From an uncultured Bacilli bacterium (GTDB taxonomy: Bacteria; Bacillota_I; Bacilli_A; RFN20; CAG-288), in the NCBI GenBank assembly GCA_934725685.1, contig CAKVBX010000028.1, positions 1 through 23,503 of the forward strand: DNA of 23,503 nucleotides, written 5' to 3'. Every line of letters begins with the position of its first letter. Within the stretch, counting starts at the first letter, position 1. Made by a program: the position numbers and the translations under genes. Positions 1 to 7,373 of the stretch are shown in pieces. A model generated the notes under the pieces. The model made no database searches. It saw nothing but the letters and a program-made list of their open reading frames with translations, and had not been told where the DNA came from.

Positions 1-87
1 TTTGTCCGGGATTTCATTCAGAAGGCGGGACATTCGTGGGATGCAGCAACACTAATGTTTATCCTTTTCATTTCTTTATATTTTTAG
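1..87 (+). other. Possible 3' end of an upstream gene (undecided)
   Basis: The left edge is open in frame 1 and reads through 28 codons to a TAG at 85-87, but the last dozen codons are AT-rich and look non-coding. Frame 2 is also open to a TAA at 50-52, and the - strand is open from an ATG at 33 leftwards, without a visible ribosome binding site. I cannot choose between these, and no product is recognisable. Confidence 0.15.
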
Positions 88-118
88 ACAAATTTTTGAC
101 AACATTGACGAAAATCGT

Positions 119-147
119 TTTACTTTTCTTTACATTCTCGGTATAAT
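119..147 (+). promoter_or_regulatory. Promoter of importer operon 1
   Basis: A perfect -10 box, TATAAT, lies at 142-147, and a weaker -35 box, TTTACT, at 119-124, separated by 17 bp. The predicted transcription start is near 154, giving a leader of about 70 nt before the binding-protein ATG at 227. Two better -35 hexamers (TTGACA at 96-101, TTGACG at 105-110) lie too far upstream for this -10. Confidence 0.65.
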
Positions 148-156
148 TGACAACTA

Positions 157-168
157 GGAAGCGCTTCC
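157..168. promoter_or_regulatory. LacI/CcpA-type operator of operon 1
   Basis: GGAAGCGCTTCC is a perfect 12-bp palindrome with a central CG, as in operators of LacI-family regulators. It sits at the predicted transcription start, just after the -10 box, where a bound repressor would block initiation or clearance. The inner AAGCGCTT is shared with the operator of operon 2. It matches the CcpA cre consensus imperfectly (about three mismatches), so a sugar-specific LacI-type repressor is at least as likely. No such regulator gene lies in the window. Confidence 0.6.
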
Positions 169-226
169 ACGTAAATGATAAGGAAACGCACCGGTTCTGT
201 AAATGATTTTTTTAAAGGAGGAACTT

Positions 227-1456
227 ATGAAAAAAATCAATTTGCTTTTGTTGGCTTTGCCTCTGACACTTGTCGCTTGCGGAGGAGCTAGCGATACGAC
301 TCCGGCTACGGACGAAAACGGAAACAAGATTCCGACTACCACTGCTGAGAAGGCGGAAGCTGCCAGCAAGATGACTGATGCCGAACTTCTTGCCGAAGCC
401 AAGAAGGAAAATGGCATGTTCGTCGCCTATGGTAATACTTCCCGTATTACTAAGGCTATGGAAAACTTCATCACAAAGTATGGTGCCGACCTCGGACTCA
501 CCGCTGACAATGCAAAAGCTTCTAAACTTGGTGACACTCAGATCTACTCCTTGCTCCAGAGCGAATATGCTTCCAAGGATAACTCCAAGGGTGCTTCCTT
601 CGTTTTGGTCCAGGATTCCGCCACGCTCGATCTTTATAGAGCCAATACCGAAATGCTGACGAATTATCACTCCAATGTTTTTGACTCCCATCTCGATCAG
701 GATGAACTCGTCCCTCTCACTCATCAGTATATCAATAAGCTCTTTATGTGGAATAACGTTGATGGTGAAAATGCCCCGAAGTTCACCAATGTTTGGGAAC
801 TTACCGAAGAGAAGTTCAAAGGAAAAGTCTTCTTCAAGGCTCCGAACTCTGAACAGGTCAATATGAACTTCCTCATCACCCTTACTTCTGATGCCTGGGT
901 TGAGAAGATGGCCACTGCCTATAAGACCTACTATGGAAGAGATTATGTCAAGTCCGCGGACTACAAGACTGCTTCCCATGAATGGATTGCTAAGTTCTTG
1001 GCCAACGCTAACTTCAGCATCACTTCCGATACTACGATTGCCGCCACGCTTTCTAATGAGGAAAATAAGGATAAGGCAGGCCTCTTCGTCCTTTCCAAAC
1101 TCAGAGACAGTTCTGTTACCTCTGAAAACCTCTCTGTCGGTGCTTGGCAGCCGGAAAGCATCACTCCGTTTGCCGGATTCATGTATTCCATCTATGCGCA
1201 GCTTGCCACCAAGGGACCTCGTCCTTACACTGCCATGCTCTTCACCAACTATCTTATGTCGGAAGAGGGATTCGCTCCTTGGGCAACCTCTGTCGGCGGT
1301 TATTCCTCCAACAAGGATATTCCTGTCTATGAAGGCGATAAGTCTCTTGAATTCTATAAGAATTGCCTTGTTGTCGAAGACGGCGCCTACATCAACACCG
1401 TTAAGGCTGACACTCAGGACTGGATTAACGGCCTTCTTGCTACCGATAAAGAATAA
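227..1456 (+). CDS. ABC importer substrate-binding lipoprotein, copy 1
   Basis: This 409-residue secreted lipoprotein should capture the substrate outside the cell and deliver it to the adjacent permease. The start is set by AAAGGAGG at 214-221, six bases before this ATG; an in-frame ATG at 203 would break the signal peptide. The signal peptide ends in the lipobox LVAC with Cys18 as the lipidated residue, followed by a Gly/Ser/Thr-rich linker and a type-II binding-protein fold of the iron/sugar-phosphate/polyamine kind (extracellular solute-binding family 1). It is a distant paralogue of the protein at 8845-10212, sharing IYSxL, LVQD, the GFMY segment and a late PYT motif. First gene of its operon; an intergenic hairpin downstream probably keeps its expression above that of the permease. 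The substrate is not readable from sequence. Confidence 0.88.
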   Translation: MKKINLLLLALPLTLVACGGASDTTPATDENGNKIPTTTAEKAEAASKMTDAELLAEAKKENGMFVAYGNTSRITKAMENFITKYGADLGLTADNAKASKLGDTQIYSLLQSEYASKDNSKGASFVLVQDSATLDLYRANTEMLTNYHSNVFDSHLDQDELVPLTHQYINKLFMWNNVDGENAPKFTNVWELTEEKFKGKVFFKAPNSEQVNMNFLITLTSDAWVEKMATAYKTYYGRDYVKSADYKTASHEWIAKFLANANFSITSDTTIAATLSNEENKDKAGLFVLSKLRDSSVTSENLSVGAWQPESITPFAGFMYSIYAQLATKGPRPYTAMLFTNYLMSEEGFAPWATSVGGYSSNKDIPVYEGDKSLEFYKNCLVVEDGAYINTVKADTQDWINGLLATDKE

Positions 1457-1484
1457 TCTCCCTCTTCTTTGAAGTTTTCATCAT

Positions 1485-1513
1485 GCATAAGGACGGTTTT
1501 GCCGTCCTTATGC
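1485..1513 (+). promoter_or_regulatory. Intercistronic hairpin between binding protein and permease genes
   Basis: GCATAAGGACGG at 1485-1496 pairs perfectly with 1502-1513 across a 5-nt loop. The sequence after the stem (TATTTATAAAGG) is not a clean U-tract, so this is more likely an mRNA-stabilising or partially terminating element than a full terminator. It fits the usual need for excess binding protein. The second importer operon has a hairpin of different sequence in the same place. Confidence 0.65.
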
Positions 1514-1537
1514 TATTTATAAAGGAAATTGAATCTT

Positions 1538-3370
1538 ATGGAATACTCTAAAGCAGAATCCAAGAAGGCTCCATCATCATTCACTTTGCTTTTGCACAAA
1601 GTTGGACAGTATTTCTCTGTCCCTGCAAATTCAATTCTGATCATTGCTGCTCTGGTCCTCTTGTATTTCACCGTCTATCCTCTTGTTATCCTGATCAAAT
1701 CCACCTTTACGGTTTCATCCCTTCCTGAACTCAACTTCGGCCTGAAATATGGTTCCTATACCGGTCTTTGGTGGAAACGACTTTTCGGCTCCGGCGAACT
1801 TTCCATGAACCTTTTCTGGAAGCCGTTAGGCAACTCTCTGTTGATGTCGTTTCTTGCTGCCATCATCGCCATTCTCTATGGCGGAATCGTCGCCTTCCTT
1901 ATCACGAGAACCGACGTCAAAGCCAAGAAGTTCCTTTCTTCCATCTTCGTCTTCCCCTACATCATGCCTTCCTGGACCCTTGCTACCTTCTGGCAGAACT
2001 TCTTCCAAAATCCGAAAATCGGCAGTGGCATTGGCGGTATGCTCTATAACGTCACCAAAGCGATTTTCGGAACGGGACTCTGTGTTCCGGAAGGAATGGT
2101 TTATGGTCTTGTCCCCTGCGCGATTGTCTTAGGACTTCATTATGCACCGTTTGCCTATATTCTTATCGGTGGTATTCTGAAGAACATGGACGCCAACCTC
2201 GAAGAGGCGGCCACCATTCTTCAGGCGAGCCGTTGGAAGATCATCCGCAAAATCACGGTTCCGATTGTCATGCCGGCTATCCTTTCCACCTTCCTTCTCG
2301 TCTTTGCTTCGTCCATGTCCGCCTATGCTGTTCCGCAGTATATCGGTGGTAAAGGCTTCTGGGTTCTTACAACCTATATGAAGCAGTTTATCAACCAAGG
2401 CTATATGGGTCAGGGTTATATCATCGGCGTTGTCATGATCATCCTTGGTGTTGCCATTCTTCTTGTCAACCAGTGGTTTACCGGAAGAAGAAAGAACTTC
2501 ACGACGGTCACCGGTAAATCCGGCCAGATTTCCTACATCAAGCTCAAAGGCTGGAAGTATCCGATTGCCATTCTTCTCGTCCTCCTTTCTCTCTTCTGCT
2601 CCATCCTGCCGTTAATCACCTTCGCTTTGGAATCTGTCTGTGTCAAATCCGGTGATTATTCGACGATGACTTGGGAATACTGGTTCTCGAAGACCGGAAC
2701 TTCGGCTCAGAACGGCATTAAAGGTATTTTCTTTGAACCGCAGGTCTGGCTTGCCTTCAAGAATTCCATTCTCCTCGGTGTCAGCTGCGCTCTCATCGCC
2801 GGTACATTGGGTGTCCTGTTAGGATATGCTGTTGCTAAGCGCCGCGGCACATTCCTCTCCAGATTGGTCGATAACCTCGCTTTCCTTCCTTACCTGATGC
2901 CTTCCATGGCCTTGGGTGTTGCCTTCCTTGCCATCGGCTCCAGCTGGGGTATTCAAAAATCCTTCCTTCTTCTCATCATCGTCGGAAGTATCAAGTACCT
3001 CCCGTTCGCTTCCCGTTCCGGCATCTCTGCCATGATGCAGCTCTCCGGCGAAATCGAGGAGTCCGCTCTCATCCAGAACGTCCCGTGGTGGAAACGTATG
3101 CTTCGTGTCATCTTCCCAATTCAGAAGTCCACATTCATCTCCGGCTACATTCTCCCCTTTACTTCCTGCATGAGAGAACTCTCTCTGTTCGTTCTTCTCG
3201 CCGCAGGTCAGACGACATTGCTCACTACGTTGCTCGACGGATGGTCACAGTACTGGCCGCAGTCTGCTAACGCACTCAACCTTCTCATCATCGTTACTGT
3301 TCTTTTAATCAACGGAATTGTCAATCTCCTTACCGGTGCTTCCATCGATAAGGGAGTTGGAGGAAACTAA
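1538..3370 (+). CDS. Fused two-domain ABC importer permease, copy 1
   Basis: This 610-residue inner-membrane protein carries two BPD_transp_1 permease domains in one chain, the FbpB/AfuB-type layout in which one polypeptide forms the whole pore. AAAGGAAA at 1521-1528 precedes the chosen ATG; the upstream TTG at 1529 overlaps this site and is rejected. This start also gives the same length as the paralogue at 10318-12150. A first membrane helix lies around residues 32-54. The two EAA loops that dock the ATPase are at about 221-246 (LEEAATI) and 505-528 (EIEESA, then NVPWWKRM). Helices cluster at about 99-122, 190-212, 293-311, 341-364, 408-432 and 579-599. The last codons (GGA GGA) hold the ribosome binding site for the ATPase gene. 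Confidence 0.9.
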   Translation: MEYSKAESKKAPSSFTLLLHKVGQYFSVPANSILIIAALVLLYFTVYPLVILIKSTFTVSSLPELNFGLKYGSYTGLWWKRLFGSGELSMNLFWKPLGNSLLMSFLAAIIAILYGGIVAFLITRTDVKAKKFLSSIFVFPYIMPSWTLATFWQNFFQNPKIGSGIGGMLYNVTKAIFGTGLCVPEGMVYGLVPCAIVLGLHYAPFAYILIGGILKNMDANLEEAATILQASRWKIIRKITVPIVMPAILSTFLLVFASSMSAYAVPQYIGGKGFWVLTTYMKQFINQGYMGQGYIIGVVMIILGVAILLVNQWFTGRRKNFTTVTGKSGQISYIKLKGWKYPIAILLVLLSLFCSILPLITFALESVCVKSGDYSTMTWEYWFSKTGTSAQNGIKGIFFEPQVWLAFKNSILLGVSCALIAGTLGVLLGYAVAKRRGTFLSRLVDNLAFLPYLMPSMALGVAFLAIGSSWGIQKSFLLLIIVGSIKYLPFASRSGISAMMQLSGEIEESALIQNVPWWKRMLRVIFPIQKSTFISGYILPFTSCMRELSLFVLLAAGQTTLLTTLLDGWSQYWPQSANALNLLIIVTVLLINGIVNLLTGASIDKGVGGN

Positions 3371-5022
3371 CATGCCAAGAATCATACTTGAAGACGTCAC
3401 CAAGAGATGGGGTGACTTCTATGGTGCAGACCATCTCGACATGGAGATCGAGGACAGAGGCTTCATCACCCTGTTAGGTCCTTCCGGATGCGGAAAGACC
3501 ACGACCCTCCGTATGATCGCGGGCCTCGAGACCCCGACATCCGGAAGAATCACCATCGGGGACGAGGTCGTCTTCGACTCCGAGCTCGGAATCAACGTGC
3601 CCGCCAACAAGAGACACGTCGGCTTCCTCTTCCAGAACTACGCCCTCTGGCCGCACATGACGGTCTACAAGAACATCCTCTTCGGACTCCAGAACGTGAA
3701 GCAGGAGATGCCCGTCCACGCCAGCGAGTACGAGAGGCTCATGGACCTCTCCAAGAAGGTCCTCGACCTGAAGACCATCCTTCAGGCCGGCCGTGACGCC
3801 CTCAACAAGGACGGCAAGCGCGATCCCGCCAAGGAACTCCTCGGCATCATCGACGGACTCACCGTCTCCCAGTATTCTGCCAAGGAGATCATCGCCATGC
3901 ACCTCAGTGACATGGAATATGCCCAGGCCGAGGAACGCGTGAAGCAGGCCTCCGCCGACTATCTAAAGAAGGCCGAGGCCGAAAAGGCCAAGCTTCTCGA
4001 GAAGGGCTTCGAGATCGACGCCGACAACAACCTCGTCAAGGACGGTGCCGTCGTCGTGAAGAAGAGAAGACTCGACAGGGAGGAGATGGACCTGAAGCTC
4101 AGGCACGTCGCCCGTGTCGTCAAGATCGGTGAGTTCATGGACCGCTATCCGGCGGAGCTATCCGGCGGACAGCAGCAGAGAGTCGCCATTGCGAGAACGC
4201 TCGCCCCGGGACCGAAGGTCCTCTTCATGGACGAGCCGCTCTCCAACCTCGATGCGAAGCTGAGACTCGAGATGAGGGCGGAGCTGAAGAGACTCCACAT
4301 GGAGACCGGCGCCACCTTCGTCTACGTCACCCATGACCAGCTTGAGGCCATGACCCTCGCCACGAGGATCTGCCTCATCAGCAACGGCGTGATCCAGCAG
4401 TACGATCCGCCGCTCACCGTCTACAAGAACCCGAACAACCTGTTCGTCGCCGACTTCGTCGGAAACCCCGCGATGAACTTCGTCTCCGCCAGTGCCGCCG
4501 ATCTCGGCGGGAAGCTCGAGGTGAAGGCGCTCGGCGGACACCTGAAGGGAATCTTCACCCCGCTCGACTCCTCCTTCAGTCTTGAGAAGGAAGAGGAGGA
4601 GACGAACCGTCTCAGAACGGAGCGTGAAGGCATCAAGGCCGAACGTGCCCTGGAGAAGGGATACGTCGAGAAGCGCAACAGCGACGGCGTGTTCGTCCCG
4701 CACGTGATGACCGCGGATGGCGCCGACCCTGTGAAGGAAGGCGACTTCTATCTCGGCATCCGTCCTGAGTTCCTGCGCGTCTGCGACGGCAAGGGAATCG
4801 AGGCCGAGGTCTATGCGGCACTCCCGTCCGGCATGGAGACCACGGTCAGGCTGAAGGTCGGTGACTACATCCTCACCTCGGTCGTGTTCGGCGGCGTCGA
4901 CTATCCGGTCGGCTCCAAGGTCTCGATCGATGCGGAAGGGGACGGCATCCTTCTCTTCAATGCCCGTGACGGCAGACTTGTCGCTAGCGGCAGACTTGAG
5001 ATTGAGTAATATGCGCTTCGAT
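3364..5022 (+). repeat. Near-identical 1,659-bp direct repeat, copy 1 (probable donor)
   Basis: This stretch recurs at 12149-13807 with an offset of 8,785 bases. Comparing the lines by eye I find a single difference, T at 3422 against C at 12207, a silent Tyr codon change. The repeat begins in the last two codons of the permease and ends four codons into the downstream ROK gene, so both boundaries fall inside functional reading frames here. In the second copy the same end sequences are left-over non-coding bases, which makes this the likely source copy. Confidence 0.93.
3372..5009 (+). CDS. MsmX/UgpC-like importer ATPase with large insertion, copy 1
   Basis: This 545-residue protein is the ATP-hydrolysing subunit for the fused permease. 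It has Walker A GPSGCGKT (36-43), the Q-loop Gln88, signature LSGGQ (263-267), Walker B VLFMDE (283-288), D-loop SNLD (291-294) and H-loop His321. The C-terminal part has the NPAMNF junction (365-370) and LGIRPE (461-466) of the MalK/UgpC regulatory domain. Members of the family are usually about 360-380 residues. The excess comes mainly from about 120 extra residues between Gln88 and the signature (roughly 112-245, Lys/Glu/Ala-rich and probably helical), plus a charged stretch at about 403-440. GGAGG at 3359-3363, inside the permease codons, is the ribosome binding site. GC is high: 36 of 60 bases at 3541-3600, against 30 of 60 at 1921-1980 in the permease. Confidence 0.92.
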   Translation: MPRIILEDVTKRWGDFYGADHLDMEIEDRGFITLLGPSGCGKTTTLRMIAGLETPTSGRITIGDEVVFDSELGINVPANKRHVGFLFQNYALWPHMTVYKNILFGLQNVKQEMPVHASEYERLMDLSKKVLDLKTILQAGRDALNKDGKRDPAKELLGIIDGLTVSQYSAKEIIAMHLSDMEYAQAEERVKQASADYLKKAEAEKAKLLEKGFEIDADNNLVKDGAVVVKKRRLDREEMDLKLRHVARVVKIGEFMDRYPAELSGGQQQRVAIARTLAPGPKVLFMDEPLSNLDAKLRLEMRAELKRLHMETGATFVYVTHDQLEAMTLATRICLISNGVIQQYDPPLTVYKNPNNLFVADFVGNPAMNFVSASAADLGGKLEVKALGGHLKGIFTPLDSSFSLEKEEEETNRLRTEREGIKAERALEKGYVEKRNSDGVFVPHVMTADGADPVKEGDFYLGIRPEFLRVCDGKGIEAEVYAALPSGMETTVRLKVGDYILTSVVFGGVDYPVGSKVSIDAEGDGILLFNARDGRLVASGRLEIE

Positions 5023-6309
5023 CAAGGTTTTGTACCGGCCTTTGAAGCATTGGATGAATTTGAAAAGAAGGGGTCGATTCCGTTCGTCATCACGGTGAGA
5101 AGGGGAGATAATCTCTCCTTCTCGTACCGGATGAAAATCACGGAAGACATTCCGGAATCCTATTTTTACGTCAAGAAGATTGTTTTGACTCTACTTTGGG
5201 CAGTCGGCGGAACCGAAATTGTCTGTTTCGGTTCTCATCCGATGAGCGAGTATCTTAAGGAACAGGCAAAAAAAGATGAAGAACTGAGGAAGAGTGTCTC
5301 CGAGATGGAGAAGGTATTCTGTACTTCTTTTGTGTTTTCGGAAACAGATCATCCTATTCCTGACAAAGAGAAACGGATTCTGTTCTCTTCTTCGTTTGAC
5401 GGCTGTCGCATTGGCTTTGATGCCGGAGGAAGCGACCGGAAGGTTACGGCTACCATCGACGGCAACGTCGTCTTTTCCGAGGAAGTCCTTTGGCAACCGA
5501 AGCTGGAAACGGATTATCATTTCCATTATGCGGGTGTGATGGATTCTCTTTCCCGTGCCAGAAGTCATCTTCCCAGGGTGGATGCCATCGGCATCTCCAC
5601 CGCCGGCATTGTCATCGATAACGAGATGGCACAGGCGGCCTTATTCCATTCCGTGCCTGAGGAAGACAGAAATGCTCATGTGAGACCCTTCTTCATCGAC
5701 ATGATGAAGAAAGAGTTTCCTGATGTTCCTTATCTCGTTGCCAACGACGGAGACGTCTCTGCAATGGGCGGTTACCTTCTTTTCCATAAGAACAGTGTCT
5801 TGGGCATTGCCTTAGGGACAAGTGAGGCTGCCGGATATTGCATCGATGGTGCTTTCAATGGTTGGATCAACGAACTCGGGAAGGTGCCATTCAATTATGA
5901 TAGGAATGCTGTTTCTCATTATTCGATGGGAATCTCTGGCGCCGGTTCGGAATACCTCTCCCAGAAGGGAATCATCCGGCTCTGTCGGAATGCCGGAATC
6001 TCATTTGAGGGGACGCTTGCCGAGCAACTTGTCGCTATCCAGAAGGAAGCGGAGAATGGTAACGTTACCATTCTTCAGGCTTATGAGGATATGGGGGAAT
6101 ATCTTGGCAGCGCTTTGATGCTCTACCGTAAATTCTTCTCTTTCTCATCCGTCTTGCTTCTTGGACGCGTACTCACTGGAAAAGGTGGTGATATTCTGAC
6201 CAAGAAGACGGAAGAGTATCTCCGTTCTCATCATGTCGACATTGAAGTTTTCACAGCCAACGAAGAATTCAAACGTCTAGGGCAATCCTATATTGCTGCC
6301 GGGCTTTGA
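5011..6309 (+). CDS. Divergent ROK-family sugar kinase-like protein with extra N-terminal domain
   Basis: A 432-residue protein whose residues 130-432 have the ROK/actin-like ATPase fold: DAGGSD (137-142) in place of DxGGT, STAGI (196-200), AND (244-246) with Asp246 at the usual catalytic-base position, ALGTS (267-271) and ELG (288-290). The zinc-binding CxCGxxGCxE cluster typical of bacterial ROK kinases is missing; the region reads SMGISGAGSEYL instead. Residues 1-125 are an unrecognised domain that does not look like the winged helix of ROK repressors. The ATG lies two bases after the ATPase stop (TAATATG) with only weak purine pairing upstream, so translational coupling is likely. Its place after importer genes suggests phosphorylation or sensing of an imported sugar. 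Catalysis is not certain. Confidence 0.78.
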   Translation: MRFDQGFVPAFEALDEFEKKGSIPFVITVRRGDNLSFSYRMKITEDIPESYFYVKKIVLTLLWAVGGTEIVCFGSHPMSEYLKEQAKKDEELRKSVSEMEKVFCTSFVFSETDHPIPDKEKRILFSSSFDGCRIGFDAGGSDRKVTATIDGNVVFSEEVLWQPKLETDYHFHYAGVMDSLSRARSHLPRVDAIGISTAGIVIDNEMAQAALFHSVPEEDRNAHVRPFFIDMMKKEFPDVPYLVANDGDVSAMGGYLLFHKNSVLGIALGTSEAAGYCIDGAFNGWINELGKVPFNYDRNAVSHYSMGISGAGSEYLSQKGIIRLCRNAGISFEGTLAEQLVAIQKEAENGNVTILQAYEDMGEYLGSALMLYRKFFSFSSVLLLGRVLTGKGGDILTKKTEEYLRSHHVDIEVFTANEEFKRLGQSYIAAGL

Positions 6310-6319
6310 GAAACGAAGC

Positions 6320-6357
6320 AAAAAGTCTGCCAAGAGTTATTTCCTGGCAGACTTTTT
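6320..6357. terminator. Bidirectional rho-independent terminator
   Basis: A perfect 13-bp stem (6320-6332 with 6345-6357) ends in five A on the left and five T on the right, with a 12-nt loop. It can stop operon 1 on the + strand and the convergent lipoprotein operon on the - strand. Confidence 0.88.
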
Positions 6358-6425
6358 ATATCCAACTTTTTGTTGATGGTTTATGATGGAATGTTATGGA
6401 AGCGCCTTGATTTCAATATTACTTG

Positions 6426-6908
6426 TTACCCTTGCTTAGGAACTCCCTGACTATAGTCGTAATAGATGGTCTCACCCTGCATTCCACCGCCAATCACGAG
6501 CTTGTCGACACGTTCCTGCATGCGGAAAGTGGAAGGGCAGATGAATTTTCCCTGATAATCCTGATCGGCCGTGGTCTTGAAAAAGGCGATGAGAACTTCC
6601 GCTTTTTCGATTTCTTCCCAGTCGGTGGAAACGAATATGGTCTGATAAGCGTTTTCGTCGACTTCTTTCTGGGTTTGCTTCAGCAATTCCGTGTTTTCAT
6701 CGATGATTCCCATGAAGGTGTTTTTCGTATCTTCATTGATGAAATATTTCCGGTTTGCATTTACTCTGCCTCTGATGGCTACATATTGATAAGGAGAGTT
6801 TGTTTTCGGAGCATCACAATAGAATGCCTTATTGACGGAATCGGGTGTCATATGGTTCCCACAGGAAGTGAGAAGAGCTAACGATAAGAAAAGTACTGCT
6901 TTTTTCAT
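6426..6908 (-). CDS. Small lipoprotein, paralogue of its upstream neighbour
   Basis: This 160-residue protein has a short signal peptide ending in LTSC, with Cys16 as the lipid-anchor residue. AGGAGG at 6917-6922 lies 8 nt before the start and overlaps the stop of the preceding gene. The mature part matches the neighbouring 150-residue lipoprotein over about 60 residues: a YC(D/E)xP motif, then an aromatic-rich segment (KYFIN against YYFVN) and GxI(D/E)ExTE. I do not recognise the family. It is the last gene of a - strand cassette led by a secreted serine protease, so a surface partner, substrate or inhibitor of the protease is possible but only inferred. The cassette runs into the shared terminator at 6320-6357. 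Confidence 0.8.
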   Translation of the reverse strand: MKKAVLFLSLALLTSCGNHMTPDSVNKAFYCDAPKTNSPYQYVAIRGRVNANRKYFINEDTKNTFMGIIDENTELLKQTQKEVDENAYQTIFVSTDWEEIEKAEVLIAFFKTTADQDYQGKFICPSTFRMQERVDKLVIGGGMQGETIYYDYSQGVPKQG

Positions 6909-6920
6909 TGTTCCTTCCTC

Positions 6921-7373
6921 CTAGATGCATTCATCGAAGTAAACCTCATAGGCCCATGCTTCGATTTCTTCTTTTGTCATATTGAGGAAGAGTTTCCAAA
7001 CGGTCTCGTGCACCGCATTTCCGGTGATTTTAATCCATTTATCATTGAGTTGGTATATGTCACCGCTGGAAAACAACGCTGTCACCTTTGTTTCCGTGTC
7101 GAATTTCAGATCGGAAAAGGATACTTTTTCATTTCTGTCATAGCATTCCGTGAATTCTTCGATATTTCCATGAAAGCCATGGTTTGTTTTTTCTCTGTTG
7201 ACAAAGTAATAGTTTCTTCCTTTTTTCTCTATGGTTCCCTGGAATGCATAATTGGGATAGACGGGCATCCAGACAAAACTGGGTTGTTCGCAATAATAAG
7301 GGTCATTCGCCGGTATGCTGTTACCGGAACAGCCTGTTAGAAGAAGGAATGGAAGTAAAAAAAATTTTTTCAT
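6921..7373 (-). CDS. Small lipoprotein, paralogue of its downstream neighbour
   Basis: A 150-residue protein with the signal peptide MKKFFLLPFLLLTGC; the lipobox is LTGC and Cys15 would be lipidated. Its ATG overlaps the TGA of the protease gene by 4 nt (ATGA), so the two are translationally coupled. The mature part begins with a YYCEQP motif matched by FYCDAP in the next gene, showing an old tandem duplication. Two further cysteines occur late in the chain (one in ECY, one in the terminal ECI). No family is recognised; function is unknown. It should sit on the outer face of the membrane. Confidence 0.8.
   Translation of the reverse strand: MKKFFLLPFLLLTGCSGNSIPANDPYYCEQPSFVWMPVYPNYAFQGTIEKKGRNYYFVNREKTNHGFHGNIEEFTECYDRNEKVSFSDLKFDTETKVTALFSSGDIYQLNDKWIKITGNAVHETVWKLFLNMTKEEIEAWAYEVYFDECI

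Noticed and set aside
212..979. Long - strand open frame opposite the first binding-protein gene (255 codons).
   Set aside because: It lies antisense to a clear lipoprotein gene, has no ribosome binding site and gives no recognisable motif. Codon bias of the true gene leaves the opposite frame open.
5011..6309. ROK protein as a NagC/XylR-type DNA-binding repressor of the operon.
   Set aside because: The N-terminal domain shows no helix-turn-helix pattern that I can recognise.
6397..6407. GGAAGCGCCTT after operon 1, similar to the operators.
   Set aside because: It is not a palindrome (extra C) and is not at a promoter.
6423..6881. + strand open frame opposite the small lipoprotein gene.
   Set aside because: The - strand has AGGAGG, a signal peptide with lipobox and a paralogue next door; the + strand frame has none of these.
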